Below, in pieces: positions 47,801 to 58,945 of a DNA stretch of 60,000 nucleotides. Positions within the stretch are counted from its first letter, which is position 1. The number at the start of each line of letters is the position of its first letter. The notes under the pieces were generated by a model. It was not told where the DNA came from and did not search any database. It saw only the letters and a list, made by a program, of their open reading frames with translations. The stretch lies in NCBI GenBank assembly GCA_014529385.2, contig CM043944.1, positions 167,473,740-167,533,739 of the forward strand, in the 5' to 3' direction. This DNA is from Adiantum capillus-veneris (taxonomy: Eukaryota > Streptophyta > Polypodiopsida > Polypodiales > Pteridaceae). Position numbers and translations under genes: made by a program.

Positions 47801-49830
47801 GTATGTGTGGATACTATAGACGCTTCATAGAAAAGTTCTCACAAATTGCGGGACCATTACATGACCTAACAAAGAAAAGCGTTAGGTATACATGGTCTGC
47901 TAAGGAGAATAATGCTTTCGAAAAGCTTAAAGAAAAGCTTATCTCTCAACCTGTGCTTACACTACCGGACCTCTCAAAACCATTTGAGGTCCAATGTGAT
48001 GCTTGTGGTGATTGCCTTGGAGTAGTTTTGCTCCAAGAAGGGCATGCCATAGGCTATGAGAGTCGAAGGCTTGACCCTGTTGAGCAAGCTCTAGGCATAT
48101 ATGAAAAGGAAATCCTTGCAGTTCTACATGCCTTAGACTCATGGAAGCACTATTTATTGGGGACTCCTTTCATTCTGCGAATGGATCACCAAAGTCTTAA
48201 GTACTTCATGACGCAGACCAAGCTCTCCGACAAACAAATGAGGTGGGAAAATTTCCTTTCGCAATTTCATTTTCATATTGCCCACATTGCTGGCAAGCAT
48301 AATCAAGTAGCTGATGCACTCTCAAGACGACCGAGAGTGAATGCGGTTTCCATAGCAACTCACAATGATCTATCGTCAATGATAGATGAGTACGCTATTG
48401 ATCTCGATTTTAGAGATGTGATTTCAGCCCTTGCATTGGGGAAGAAAGAAGAACCATTTACCTTACAAGATGGTTATCTTCTCTATGGCAATAGACTATG
48501 CGTTACTAACTCACTACGTGAGAAAGTAATGTATGAATCTCATGCTCCACCTTATGCGGGGCATAGAGGGATTCAATCTACCTTAAAGGGAATTGAAACA
48601 TATTTCTATTGGCCTACCATGAAAGTGAACATACAAGAGTATGTTTCTAAATGTGTGGTATGCCAAAAGACAAAATTTGATAGAGGGAAGCAACTTGGAT
48701 TGCTTCAACCCTTGCCAATCCCTAATTCACCATGGGAGAGCATATCCATGGATTTTATCTTTGGATTGCCTAAGTCTATCCATGGGAATACGGGAATATG
48801 GACAATAGTAGACAGGTTCAGTAAACAAGCTCATTTTATACCTGTCAAAAAGACTATCAAAGCCCATCAAATGGCAACCCTCTTCATTTCACAAATCTTC
48901 AAGTACCATGGCTTTCCAATGTCCATAGTGTCGGATAGAGATCCTAGAATGACCAGTAATTTCTGGAAGGGTCTCTTTGAGAATTTAGGGACAAGGCTAA
49001 ACTTCTCTTTGGCCTATCATCCACAAATGGATGGCCAAAGTGAAATAGATAACCTAACCATTCTTGATCTACCAAAAGCCTATGTAACGGAAGTAGATCA
49101 AAGATCCCAATGGGAGAAGTACTTACCCTTAGTGGAGTATGCTTACAATAACACTGTACATACTTCCACGGGAAAAGCACCTTTCGAGGTAATTGAGGGA
49201 AGATCAAAAAGTCCCTTTCTACTTAAGGTACACGGGAAGATCTTCGCTGCAGATGAGCATAGCCGAGACCTACAAGAATCTTTCCAAAAGATTAAGGATG
49301 CTATCTCTATCTCACAGCAAAGGCAAAAGGCTACTGCTGACAAGCACAGAAGAGCCCAAGCCTTTAAAGAAAATGATTGGGTCTTGTTAAAGTTTCCCAA
49401 GGCTCGATTAAGGCACACAACGGGCAAGAATCCTACAGGCCACCGAAAGTACTATGCTAAACTAGCAAAAAGGCACTATGGTCCCTTCCACATTCTTAGG
49501 CCAATCAACGAGATTGCCTATCAACTCAATTTGCCCAATCATTGGCTCATACACAATGCTTTCCATGTGAGCCTATAAAAGCCTTACAAAGGAGAGCCAC
49601 CTCAAGAACCAACTATGGAAGACCCACCGGGGATCGAGGACCAAGAGGAGGTGCTGCAGCCCGAGTCCATTCTCCGACATGAAGACAAGGTACTAAGAGG
49701 CGGTAAGACTATCAGGCGATATCTTTTTAAGTTTAAGAATTATCCTTTTGAAGATGCTAGATGGATGCAAGGCATACAATTAAAGGATAACCTAAACCTT
49801 GTCAATGCTTACAATGCTTCCCAAGAGTAA
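44881..49830 (+). pseudogene. Element C gag-pol with chromodomain
   Basis: A single frame of 1650 codons from ATG 44881 to TAA 49828-49830, broken by TAA 45025, TAA 45565, TAG 45874 and TAA 49576 but with no frameshift. Order: gag N-terminus; Arg/Ser/Lys-rich region (45230-45560) with two KKKARKR-x-PSSP repeats; capsid; CCHC knuckle CFKCGEQGHAYRAC (46327-46368); protease with FDPGST, where the usual D-[ST]-G has Pro (46513-46521); RT with motif A Asp replaced by Glu (47368) and FFDD box intact (47551-47562); RNase H; integrase H-x6-H (48541-48564), C-x2-C (48652-48663), D (48751), D (48934), E (49042); chromodomain-like segment 49669-49767 (YLFKFKNYPFEDARW). Three defects are independent of the stops. 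Confidence 0.95.
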
Positions 49831-50170
49831 GCAAATGTACAAAATGTTAAAAATGAACAAAGTTTATGTCTTATAAGACTCTCTTTTTCTTTATTGTGCA
49901 CAAAAATGAAGTAGTATGCATGCTTAGATCAAGTTTGCGGAGACGACGTCTCCCAAACACCAAGTAGAGCTTGTCACTCTACTATGGAAGACTTATAGGA
50001 CTAATGTGCAGACATGCTTGCGGCAGCCTCACGCTCTCAAGCACCAAATGGACTAGTCATCCATTGTGGAATGATGTCGTAGGGTAAAATAGGGATCCTC
50101 TTCCCGCTAAGAAAAGGACTCATGAATATGCTTTACCTTCTCTACACCATAGTCGAGGACGACTATGATT
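49831..50170 (+). other. Element C 3' untranslated part
   Basis: About 340 bp with no open frame, between the polyprotein stop and the polypurine tract. Confidence 0.7.
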
Positions 50171-50185
50171 TCAAGAGAGAGGTAA
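50171..50185 (+). promoter_or_regulatory. Polypurine tract of element C
   Basis: TCAAGAGAGAGGTAA directly before the 3' LTR; purine except for three bases. Confidence 0.7.
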
Positions 50186-51276
50186 TGTCATAATAATCAA
50201 TATCTAATTCTCCTAAATGATTTTCTCATATTAAACTGATCATTTAATGTGGGGAAGTGCCAGGGGAGAAAAAGCTAGAATATTGGTTAAGCTAGCAGAC
50301 CGGCCACAGTAGGGATCCAATGGCTTGCCTGATTCCTATTGGCCAAGAGGAAATGGGATCCAATTAAAGTTTAGTTTAATAATTTAATTACCTAAAGCTC
50401 TCACAAAAGGGAAAAGGGGGACACATGTCAAAAGGCTATCACTTATGCTGCTTAATTGTGATTGGCTTGACTTGGGGAGGGCCAATGACGCTTCAGCAAG
50501 AGCAAATAGCAAGAGGGCTCGCCCAAGAGAGAGAGGGGGCTGATTTTTGCAAGGCATTATCACACACACACTCACACAATCTCATGTGTGAAGCAAAGAA
50601 GACTATCTCTTCCCAAGCTTTAATGGAGAGCTCATCACCTACTCCAAGCTTGTGAGATAGAAGCCTACATCAACACACTCTTGGCATGTGGATGCAAATC
50701 CAACCAAGAGCCAAGCTTCAATGCATGCTCATCTCCTCTACCAAGCTAATTACTAAGCTAAATCTATGCTAATATGAGTGATTATGTGAGGAGATGTACA
50801 TCTTTCTCGTAAGATACTCCTTCTTCCTCTCAATCTACTCTCATACCCTGCTAGCTCTCACCATCTTCGAAGGTGTGTGAGGTCTTGGGTCTGAGAACGG
50901 GGATAATTAAAGTTGTGTTTGTTAAGTGTTTTGCTTAGTGCATGAAGCTTTCATCTTCATTGCACTAGCTATTCTTGAAGGAACACAAAGAATTGTAATT
51001 TTACAATGTCTCTCTTGATGGGAGAAACCATAATACAAAGCCTTTTGGAGGGGGGACCGGCTCCATGCAAATCCGGTCCTCAACTGGTGTCATTAGCTTA
51101 ATTTCTCTCTCTTTTGAAAGTATTGTCGATGCTATCTAACTAGGTGTTATGCTTTTTGTTGCTCTCTCCACCCAAGAACTCTTTTAATTCTCATTAGGAA
51201 TCTATTGTAATGAAATGCCCACTATGTTCATGCTCATTTCCGCTACACACAAGTTATTAGGCCATTAAATGTTACA
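50186..51276 (+). repeat. Element C 3' LTR
   Basis: 1091 bp, TGTCATAATA to AAATGTTACA. Relative to the 5' LTR it lacks 507 bp; the junction GGATCCAATGGC joins two CCAA tetranucleotides. Otherwise about 20 substitutions. Confidence 0.94.
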
Positions 51277-51281
51277 CTTTT
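51277..51281. repeat. Target-site duplication of chromovirus C (right)
   Basis: CTTTT, identical to 42863-42867. Confidence 0.88.
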
Positions 51282-51540
51282 TGTACCACCAAACCATGCT
51301 TTTAGCTCTAAAGTTTTGTTACATTTTGACTTTGTTTGAGTGCGAAAATGGAGAGATGACCTAAAGCGGTGAGAAAGGACATAGGTAGATTTCTTGATCA
51401 TTGAGTGATGGTTTGCTTGTTAGGTTTATTTCTTGAAGTTGACAACCTCAAAGAGTCTCCGTGCCCCATATGATTCGCTTCCTTGAGTATTGACATATTA
51501 TGTTAGTGCTAGATAACTATGATGTAGACGTTCGATCGTG
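51282..51540. other. Flank right of element C, nothing recognised
   Basis: Pre-insertion neighbour of 42741-42862. No frame or repeat I can support. Confidence 0.5.
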
Positions 51541-51780
51541 GACGACCTATTAACAATGAGAGGTGCTTATTTTTGGTGCAAATCATGCCATGAATTCCAA
51601 GTGTTTGAAAATAAAAAACTTTTGGATGAGCCGAGTCTTTTGGAAGTGGATTTTGTAGGTTTGATGCCAAGGACCAATAATGGCAAATAGTATATTCCTT
51701 TCAATGTGGAATATTTGACAAAGTGGGTGGAAGTGAGAGCTATAAACGATGTAACAAAACAGGCCAATCTTGAGAAGAGG
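51541..51780 (+). pseudogene. Gypsy integrase core scrap
   Basis: Shows CKSCHEF (second half of an HHCC domain), LLEVDFVGLMPR (first catalytic Asp), one stop, then VEYLTKWVEVRAI. It breaks into a CT microsatellite at about 51780-51830. Possibly the rest of the scrap at 36429-36655, separated by elements D and C. Confidence 0.62.
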
Positions 51781-51827
51781 TGGGGGTTGAGGGCGAGACC
51801 GGGGGGGTTATGGTTCGGTGCTTTGAT

Positions 51828-51828
<1 letters not shown>

Positions 51829-51888
<60 letters not shown>

Positions 51889-51948
51889 AATTTTGGCATC
51901 CTCTCTCTCTCTCTCTCTCTCTACCTTGTAGCTACACACAAATTTTGG

Positions 51949-52000
<52 letters not shown>

Positions 52001-52013
52001 CTTGTAGCTACAT
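51829..52013. repeat. CT/CA microsatellite cluster with tandem duplication
   Basis: CT run 51829-51865, CA run 51866-51888, then two copies of a unit AAATTTTGGCATC-(CT)n-CTACCTTGTAGCTACA at 51888-51936 and 51940-52012 that differ mainly in CT number. Confidence 0.92.
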
Positions 52014-52082
52014 AGTGAAGCCCGATTTCCCAGATTGTTCCCTCTCTCCCCCTCTCTCCCTCTCGCACTTGCTCCTTGCCAA

Positions 52083-52860
52083 TGGACAGTAGTGCAAGAG
52101 ATTACTACTCGGGTGATCCACAAATTCTCTCTTTCGACGAGGTAGAAGGTGGTTCAAGCACAGATGAATAGACACAAAGCCATTCCATTAGCAATTTTGT
52201 TTTGACTAATCAAGTTTCTCTTCATAATTATTGGGCTGTAAAGAAATGTGAGCAGAGAAGCAAAGAAAGACATCCTTCTTCTGCTCTTGGATTACCAAAA
52301 GCTAGGACAAGGAAGAACATTTGCGCAGTGGTGGCATGATGTTGTCACAAGCAAACACTAGGTCTATCAAGGAATGAACAAAAGGAAATATTCTTACAAC
52401 TCTTGGACCACCATACATTTTTTTAGCTGCAATTTTTTTTTATAGAAATGTCAAAGAAACTGTTTTATCGGGTGTGCGCAACACTTTGATTCAAATTAAA
52501 GTCCTACGCTCAGCAATGAGCTTTTTGTCAAGAGAACCTCTTTGACAATGATCTTGAACAATAGTACATGTGAGACGTCAATAAACCAATCTAAAATTGC
52601 TAGTGTCCTGGAAGGAATATAGCTGCTACAAGTTCAAGACTGGAGAATAAAGATGAGAATGAAGTGTTTCCATTGAGTGCTTGTGAGAGAAAATTGCCTC
52701 TAAGAACCACTATCACCAATGGAACAAGAGATTTGGTGCATGCATTTTGGACATCAGAGACTAGAGTTTCACCTAACAAGAAGGACATATGCAAGAAGAG
52801 AACTGGAAGGAAAAGTGTCGTCAAACATCCTGTGCATCTACTCGATGACTCTCAGGTACC
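52083..52860 (+). pseudogene. Unidentified coding relic
   Basis: Starts at ATG 52083 (MDSSARDYYSGDPQILSF) and shows protein-like stretches in broken frames: LPKARTRKNICAVVA, TVLSGVRNTLIQIKVLRSAMSFLSREPL and, at 52664-52850, an open stretch with FWTSETRVSPNKKDICKKRTGRK and KHPVHLLDD. I do not recognise the family and it is unlike the retroelement proteins nearby. It may be a host gene piece or an unrelated transposon ORF. Confidence 0.3.
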
Positions 52861-55395
52861 AACAACTCTTAGCAGTTGTAATTTGTTTGACAATCCTTAA
52901 GGTTTATTTGGTCAAGACAGTACCAAATTTGGTAGTCTGCTATATGGTACAAATGTTATATACAGTACCAATGCATTCCTATGTAGTTCCAGGGCTATCC
53001 TGCATAGAGCCAAAGCCCTTGTGCAGTACCAAATTTGGTGTTCAATCGATTGCTAGTAATTCCACAACCTATCTATAAAGGAACAAAACCTTTATATAAT
53101 ACCTTTCTTCCCTAGAGGCACCAAACCCTACCTATAGAGTACCAAAGCCTCTCTCTATTTTACCAAAGCCTAATTGAGTAGTACCAAAGTCTTTGTACAA
53201 TACCAAACCTACTCCCTGTATAGTACCAACGTATTCTTGTTTATTACTAAATCATTTGCAAAGTACCCATATAATACTCTTTTGCATAGAGTCCTACTAT
53301 GAGTCAAAGTACCAAAAGAGTACTAAATGTGACTTTTTGTTATATGGCAATAGTCCTCCACAGTACCAATGATCTTTGTGTAGTACCCAAGCCTCTGTAA
53401 ACTACCCAATTTGGTACTCTCCTACATGCCAATGGTTGTACATAGTACCAAAAGCCTAATGATAGTACCAAACATGAAAGTAATACGTCTATAGAGTACC
53501 AAATTCTCCCTCTATTTTTTCAAAGCCTAATTTACTTGAAACACAGTTCTAGAAACCTTCAGTGGGCAAGTGAATGCTTTTTCTCCTAGACAAAATGCAT
53601 CTTTTTCTCCTCATGATTTACTGTTTTTCTTGCTATTTTTCACTTCCAACATTTGAGATTGATGTACATTAATTGTCAAACTCTGTACCAACTTTCCCCT
53701 AACCAATACCAAAATAATACTAACCAACACCAAAAACAAGGTAATGAGCACCAAAATGATGACAAGCAGTACCAAAATTTTTATTGTAGAATCCCTTGCA
53801 TAAGCTCATGTAGCAAAAGGGAGCTAATCAATACCAAAGTAATGACAAGCAATACTAAAATTTGGTATTGAAGAGTTCTTTGCATAAGTTCATGTACAAT
53901 ACTGAGAGCATTTAGTGCAAGACAATGGATCCAAGCTGCAACTATAAATTTGCAACTTTAGGGTTTCAAATACAAGTGATGCATAGTAGGGTCTCCAAAA
54001 CCTGATAAACAACATGGATCACTACCACCATGAAGTGAACATTGCCAAATTCTCAAGAAAATATGGTATGAGATAGCACCAAGTTTGGTACTGATAGAAC
54101 CAAAATTGACTCTCTTCTAGCAGCAAAGTTGGTAATGTTCTAGCACCAAATTTTGTACATTTTTGCCATTGTATTAACACCAATGTCAAGGATTTCAAAA
54201 AATATGATTTTAGACTACAAACTACTAGACAACACAAGAAAAGACATTAGAGATCAAGATCCCAAGGCAGTGTACCAAAAAAGTGGATTTCCATTATATA
54301 ATATGCGACATGATACACAATTTCACCAAGTACAACAGTTCAAGAATCTCCTAGGTCAAGGGTATCAAATTTGTAAGAGTAATCGTCCATCTGTATGAAG
54401 TAATCAGCAACATACCCAAAAATATCATCTTTTATGTCAAAGATAGGGTTCTTGCAAGTGTACGCTGTTGGGTACCGATCGCGTATCCATCCTAGCAACC
54501 ACGACAAAATGAGGTCCACCAAGTAAAAAGGGTGTTCTTTTCCTACCACAACATGGTAGTATGATCTTATTGCAAGACAGTTTTTAGTGACTTGTATCTA
54601 GAGTCATCCACCAGAATTTTGTTGTTAGCATCAAAATCCTGGTGCCTTGCCCACACTATCCGTAGGTTCTTTAGGAAAACAGGCTTGTTGCCCACCGCTT
54701 TGGGCATGCGTGGCACCTCCACCATACTCTGCCCCTAGGTCTCATAGTCTTCTTGGAAAAGTATATATGCCATGCCAAAGAGGAGGTTAGAAGTATACGT
54801 AGCTTAACCTCTGAAACACTCAAGGCGTACATGAGTTACCTGCAAAGTAATTCTGCCTCACATGTTGGGGGAAGCAAACGTTCAACATATCTAACACTTT
54901 TTTCCTTCTACATTAGGACCACAAAATTATCTTGGCGTTCTTTTTAAGAGTTAGTATGAACTCCTCACTGGTCTTACAAGACAAATTAGCGAGCTATCGA
55001 GTCTGACGATCCATGGTTGGAGATTCTTCTCCAAAACCCAAATGCCTTCTAGAAGTTTGCTGTAGATTGTCAATAACACCCCATTAAGATCAAGCACAAT
55101 TAGCCACCGGGGTTTAGCATCCACATCATGCACAAGCATTCTATTGTTGGTGGCTCATGTAGCCACCAAGTGTTTATTACAATACTAACAGTCCAAATGA
55201 GTGGAGGAAAATAGATAGTACAAATAGATAGTGCAATCATCATATCATAAAAAGAAAATTAGTATAACACCAAAAACTTACCAAATTTGGTACTCAATAG
55301 TACCAATTTGGTACTGTATTGTGTAATACTTAGTTTGGAAATGGTACTCAGTAGACTTACCAATTTGGTACTATATTGTGCAAAACTTAGTTTAG
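52850..55395. repeat. Region rich in GTACCAAA / TTTGGTAC motifs
   Basis: More than 30 copies of TACCAAA or near variants (for example 52920, 53021, 53138, 53180, 53310, 53446, 53466, 53768, 54078, 55275-55360). Several pair with TTTGGTAC to form ACCAAATTTGGT palindromes. Dense blocks are 52850-53530, 53690-53870, 54070-54180 and 55265-55395; spacing is irregular (about 15-60 nt). In one plus-strand frame the motif reads V-P-K or V-P-N. Confidence 0.7.
54340..55125 (-). pseudogene. FCP1-homology (HAD-type phosphatase-like) pseudogene fragment
   Basis: On the minus strand, scattered frames give, in order: PRWLIVLDLNGVLL (HAD motif I region; plant proteins of this kind often have Asn in place of the second Asp), EEFILTLKKNAKIILWS (the strand before motif II), NKPVFLKNLRIVWARHQDFDANNKILVDDSRYKSLK (motif III/IV, Lys and Asp-Asp), and from 54549 a stretch LSWLLGWIRDRYPTAYTCKNPIFDI...YGYVADYF-like end. 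Order and spacing match the NIF/FCP1 domain with no introns, suggesting a processed copy or captured piece. Stops and frameshifts are many. Confidence 0.6.
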
Positions 55396-56426
55396 AAATG
55401 AATAGTAACATTGGAACACACTTACAAGCTTAACACACCACAATATTATAGATAGAACAAGAGATGAAAGACAGAGGCCAAAAGTTGAATTGATTTGGTG
55501 AAATGAGAAGCACATTGTGCAAAATGAATTTGCATGTTAGAAGGGCTACAGTTTGCATGCACGAGTGATGGGCACGGTTGCGCTTCTTTCTTTGCACACA
55601 GAAAAGCTTCAATAGGGTCATCAAATCAGAAGAATCACCTATCAGATTTTGTTCACAGCATCACTAGCCACTGGTGGATCCACACCCCCATCGTTGCTGT
55701 CCACTTTTGCATCCTCTGCTGCCACTTATTACTTGGCATTCTTGGCCCCATCCCTTTTATTTTCTTTGCCTGCCTTTCCCCTTTCTGCTTGTTTCCCTTT
55801 CTTGGCATGTGCCCCTTTCCCTTTCTTGGCATCATCCACCCTTTCCCCTCCTTGGCATCCACCCCCATCTTGTCTTCCCCCTAATCCCCCTTCTTTGCCT
55901 CCCCCTCATACACCTTGGCCTCCACCCCATGCTTGGTCTGTTCCCTACCCCTTTATGTTCTTCCACCCCCTGCTTGGTCTCTTCCCTACCCCTGATCTTT
56001 AGACATCGTGTCAGGAACATCGAGTCTGGCAGCATCCAGCTCCACTTCCTGAGGGACTTTACCACCCACATTGTCTTTGTTCTCCTTAACATCCTTGTCC
56101 TTGTAGTCACTATTTCCTTCACTGTCCCCCATGGTATCACAGTGTTGTCCCTTCTTAGTCTCTTTCCCTTACATAATACCATACTTTAAATCATGGAGAA
56201 CATCCCCCATCTCTTTAGTAACCTCATCCTCCTCCCATATACGACTTGCAACAGACTTTGTGGCACCCTGCCCATCCTTGACCGTCTCTCCATTTCGTCC
56301 ATTCAGCCCAGCCACTCCATCATCCTCCTCCCTACAAAAACAACAAAAGACAGTGTGTACTTACAAACAAACTCACATTCAGTGCAAGTAAGCATATGAT
56401 TTGTAGAGCACGCACATAACTACTCT
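55396..56426. other. Noncoding; pyrimidine-rich degenerate repeats
   Basis: 55670-56010 consists of degenerate CCCTTTCC-CTT-CTTGGCATC units; the minus strand reads as a basic Lys/Gly-rich low-complexity peptide (PRKGKGHMPRKGNKQKGERQ). Long frames on both strands result from this composition. No other feature seen. Confidence 0.5.
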
Positions 56427-56881
56427 TCACAAGATGATGCTCAATGACCTAGGACTTTTCCACCTGAGGTGAGAGCCATTGACTAATGGTAAAGATTCCC
56501 ATGATAAGATGTGTAGTTGAACCACTCCTTCACGAAGAATGTTGGTGACAACAACTGGTCCTTGCCACACCGGCAATAGTTTCTTGGCCCTCTTCAAATA
56601 CTTTGCTTGGTATAAAGAACTAATGAACCTTTGCCAAACATTTTGGTCTTTAGATGCCAATCATGCCAATCCTTCTGTCGTCGCTGCTCGATTTCCAACA
56701 CTTTTGCTGCTAAGAGGTGCTCATCTTCCAATTTGGTGAGCCGACTAGTCATATCAAAATGTTGGCATGTAGGGCAATCCACCTTGTCTGATGTGACCCT
56801 GGGAGAGCCAAAATGGAATTCAAAAGGTGCCACTACCGCTGGTCCAAAAGCAAGCATAATGCAAGATGAGTATAGAGACAA
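56427..56881 (-). pseudogene. Gypsy integrase C-terminal scrap, minus strand
   Basis: Minus-strand frames give FGPAVVAPFEFHFGSPRV, CPTCQHFDMTSRLTKLEDEHLLA, QKDWHDWHLKTKMFGKGSLVLYTKQSI and KKLLPVWQGPVVVTNILREGVVQLHILSWESLPLVNGSHL, the typical C-terminal integrase domain. One frameshift near 56600. It reads opposite to element E and is not closely similar to E's own C-terminus. Confidence 0.75.
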
Positions 56882-56939
56882 TTTGTAGGAAAGGATTCTT
56901 GCTCCAGAGTTGTTGCAAATGGACAGAGAGAAAGCCAGT

Positions 56940-57497
56940 GATTATTATCTTCAATATGTGAAGACAAGGATGGATAAGATGAATAAGAGGATTCCAGAGA
57001 AAGAGATTAATAGGATTCCGACTTGGAAAAGGAGCATATAATAGAAAAGCTATTGTTGCAAGGAGGGGAGGAGAAGTTTTTTGAGTTATTTAATCATCAT
57101 AGGAGATGACAACGGAGATACCACAAGAAACAAGAGAAAAATTTGAAAAGGAACCGAAATTCTCCAAAAATAGAAGACAATACACAATTTTTTATGATGG
57201 TTGACATTGAAGATTATATCAAGGATAAGATCACTAGTAGATACCCCATTTCAAAAAAGGAAAAGAATATTAAATGATGATCCAAAAAAAAATCATAGCT
57301 GGTAGATGAAACAAAAGGATAGGGACCCGCAATGACAAAAACGAAGCGATAGCTAAATACAAGGAGTTGAAAGAACCTTGAAAGAGGTATTGACCATTGA
57401 AATGGAGTCCGATAGCAACAAACAAGGGGCTATTCATGTTCCATCACATTACAAAAAGTATACTTTGTAGGATCAAACGACCATTGTCAAAAAACCA
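56940..57497 (+). pseudogene. Element E gag/linker relic
   Basis: Stop-broken frames; 57080-57260 gives QRRYHKKQEKNLKR and FFMMVDIEDYIKDKI, matching the basic linker before RT in element A. The part before 57080 (ASDYYLQYVKTRMDKMNKRI) is not recognised. Confidence 0.45.
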
Positions 57498-58736
57498 ATG
57501 AGACAACCTAAGGAATGGAGGAAATCCTACGAGGGCCCAAAGAGCGCCAAAAAGATTGACCTAGAAAATCTTAGAGAAGAACTAAAACCAGTCTACATAG
57601 CTACGGATTTTTCTCAAGAAGACGAAGAAATCCTCATCAAAACTCTAAAAAAGTATAGGAATATTTTTGCATGGTCATACAAAGATCTCAAGGAAGTAGT
57701 TCTTGATATCTATCAGCACACTATTCCCATCTCGAGGAGGTCACTATGTATAAATTTTGTATATCACGTGCGTTCAAGGAAGATTTTTAAAACTCCTTAT
57801 CTATGAGTTTTGACATATAAAACACACCCTTTCCCTATTCAATATGCAATTTTTTTTCTCTTTTTCATTTTATGATACCTTTTTGTATGGGAGAATATGA
57901 GAAAAAAAAAATTTAATAAGTCCTTCTGCTATGATAGTCACATAATTATTAAGTGATTCCCCAAGATTCCTATGCAAGATGATGCCAAACCAAGCAGACA
58001 TAGACCCTATACCTATAATAAGAAATTTGCCAAAAAGATAAAGGAGGAGATAGAAAAACTCAAGGAAGCCGAATTCATCTACGAAATTGAGCACACTAAC
58101 CGCGTGTCACCAATTGTGGTGGTACCAAAGAAAAATGAGAAACTCAGAGTGTGTGTGAACCTCAAGAAGGTGAATGCTACAACCATACGAGATAACTATC
58201 CGCTTCCCATCGTCGATCATATTTTAGAGAGAGTAGCTGGAAAAGAAGCCTACAGCTTCTTGGATGGGTTCTTTGGTTGAAATCCGTTAGCCACTGATCC
58301 TAAAGATCAACACCAAACAACTTTTGCCATGGAATGGGGAATATTTACTTATAGAGTCATGCATTTTGGGATGACAAATGCACCAACAACATTCCAAAGG
58401 CTAATAAGCCATGCATTCAAGGAATATCTGCTACGAAACTTCCTAGAAATTTACATGGATGATCTTTGTGTGCGTTCATCCAAAAGAAGAGACCATTTTG
58501 AGCACCTCAAGTGTGTCTTAGAAATACCATCTATAATACATGATTTGTTTAAATCCTAGAAAATATGTATTCATGGTCAAACAAGGCAAGGTTCTCCTAC
58601 ATATTGTCTCAAACAAAGCCATTGCAAATGATATGAAAAAGGTGGTAGTGATTGTAGAAATGCTTAGACTAATGAATTTCAAGTAGCTAGCGCACACATT
58701 TATGTTCAAAAAAAAAAAACAATTCTCGTCTGACAT
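57498..58736 (+). pseudogene. Element E reverse transcriptase
   Basis: 57498-57735 gives KKIDLENL, LKPVYIATDF, FAWSYKDLKEV and HTIPISR; after a 235-bp interruption, 57972-58280 gives RHRPYTYNKKFAKKIKEE, EFIYEIEHTNRVSP, KLRVCVNLKKVNATTIRDNYPLPI and YSFLDGFF (motif A Asp intact), with a stop; 58329-58560 gives MEWGIFTYRVMHFGMTNAPTTFQR and FLEIYMDDLCV (Y-M-D-D intact), then a stop and a decayed thumb. A close relative of A and B. Confidence 0.88.
57738..57972 (+). other. 235-bp interruption of element E RT
   Basis: AT-rich sequence inserted between conserved HTIPISR and the block equivalent to DAKPSRHRPYTYN. It starts AGGAG/GTCAC and ends TATGCAAG/ATGATG, with a T/C-rich tract inside, so it has GT...AG ends. 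No target duplication is obvious. Confidence 0.7.
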
Positions 58737-58769
58737 TTATTAACAAAAATATTTAAGCAAGAAGATCTT

Positions 58770-58945
58770 GCATTAGTCTATTTGTTGAAGCAACACATCC
58801 CTAAATTCAAAAAAAAGAGAGACATGGTCCTTTTGTAATTGAGCATGTTTTATCAAGTGAGGCAATTAAACTCGCCACCTTAGATGGAAAAATAATGGAA
58901 AATTGGATTAGTGGATGTCATCTATGAAAGTATAATATGCTTGCA
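58770..58945 (+). pseudogene. Element E integrase C-terminal remnant
   Basis: LKQHIPKFKKKR, then GPFVIEHVLSSEAIKLATLDGKIMENWISGC, equal to the C-terminal integrase end of A (KQHAKKLKKRGMGPFVI...NWISGC). RNase H, both HHCC units and the core are missing between about 58690 and 58770. Confidence 0.75.

Larger units (their letters stand above)
42868..51276 (+). mobile_element. Element C: Ty3/Gypsy chromovirus, complete but inactivated
   Basis: 8409 bp with two LTRs, a tRNA-initiator-Met primer site, one gag-pol frame ending in a chromodomain-like segment, polypurine tract and 5-bp duplication. Chromodomain plus Met primer site are hallmarks of plant chromoviruses. LTRs agree at about 98% outside one 507-bp deletion, so this is the youngest structured insertion here. 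Coding is blocked by four stops. Confidence 0.93.

Noticed and set aside
55649-56189. Overlapping Pro/Leu-rich frames
   Set aside because: Due to pyrimidine-rich degenerate repeats; no domain and all frames are open alike.
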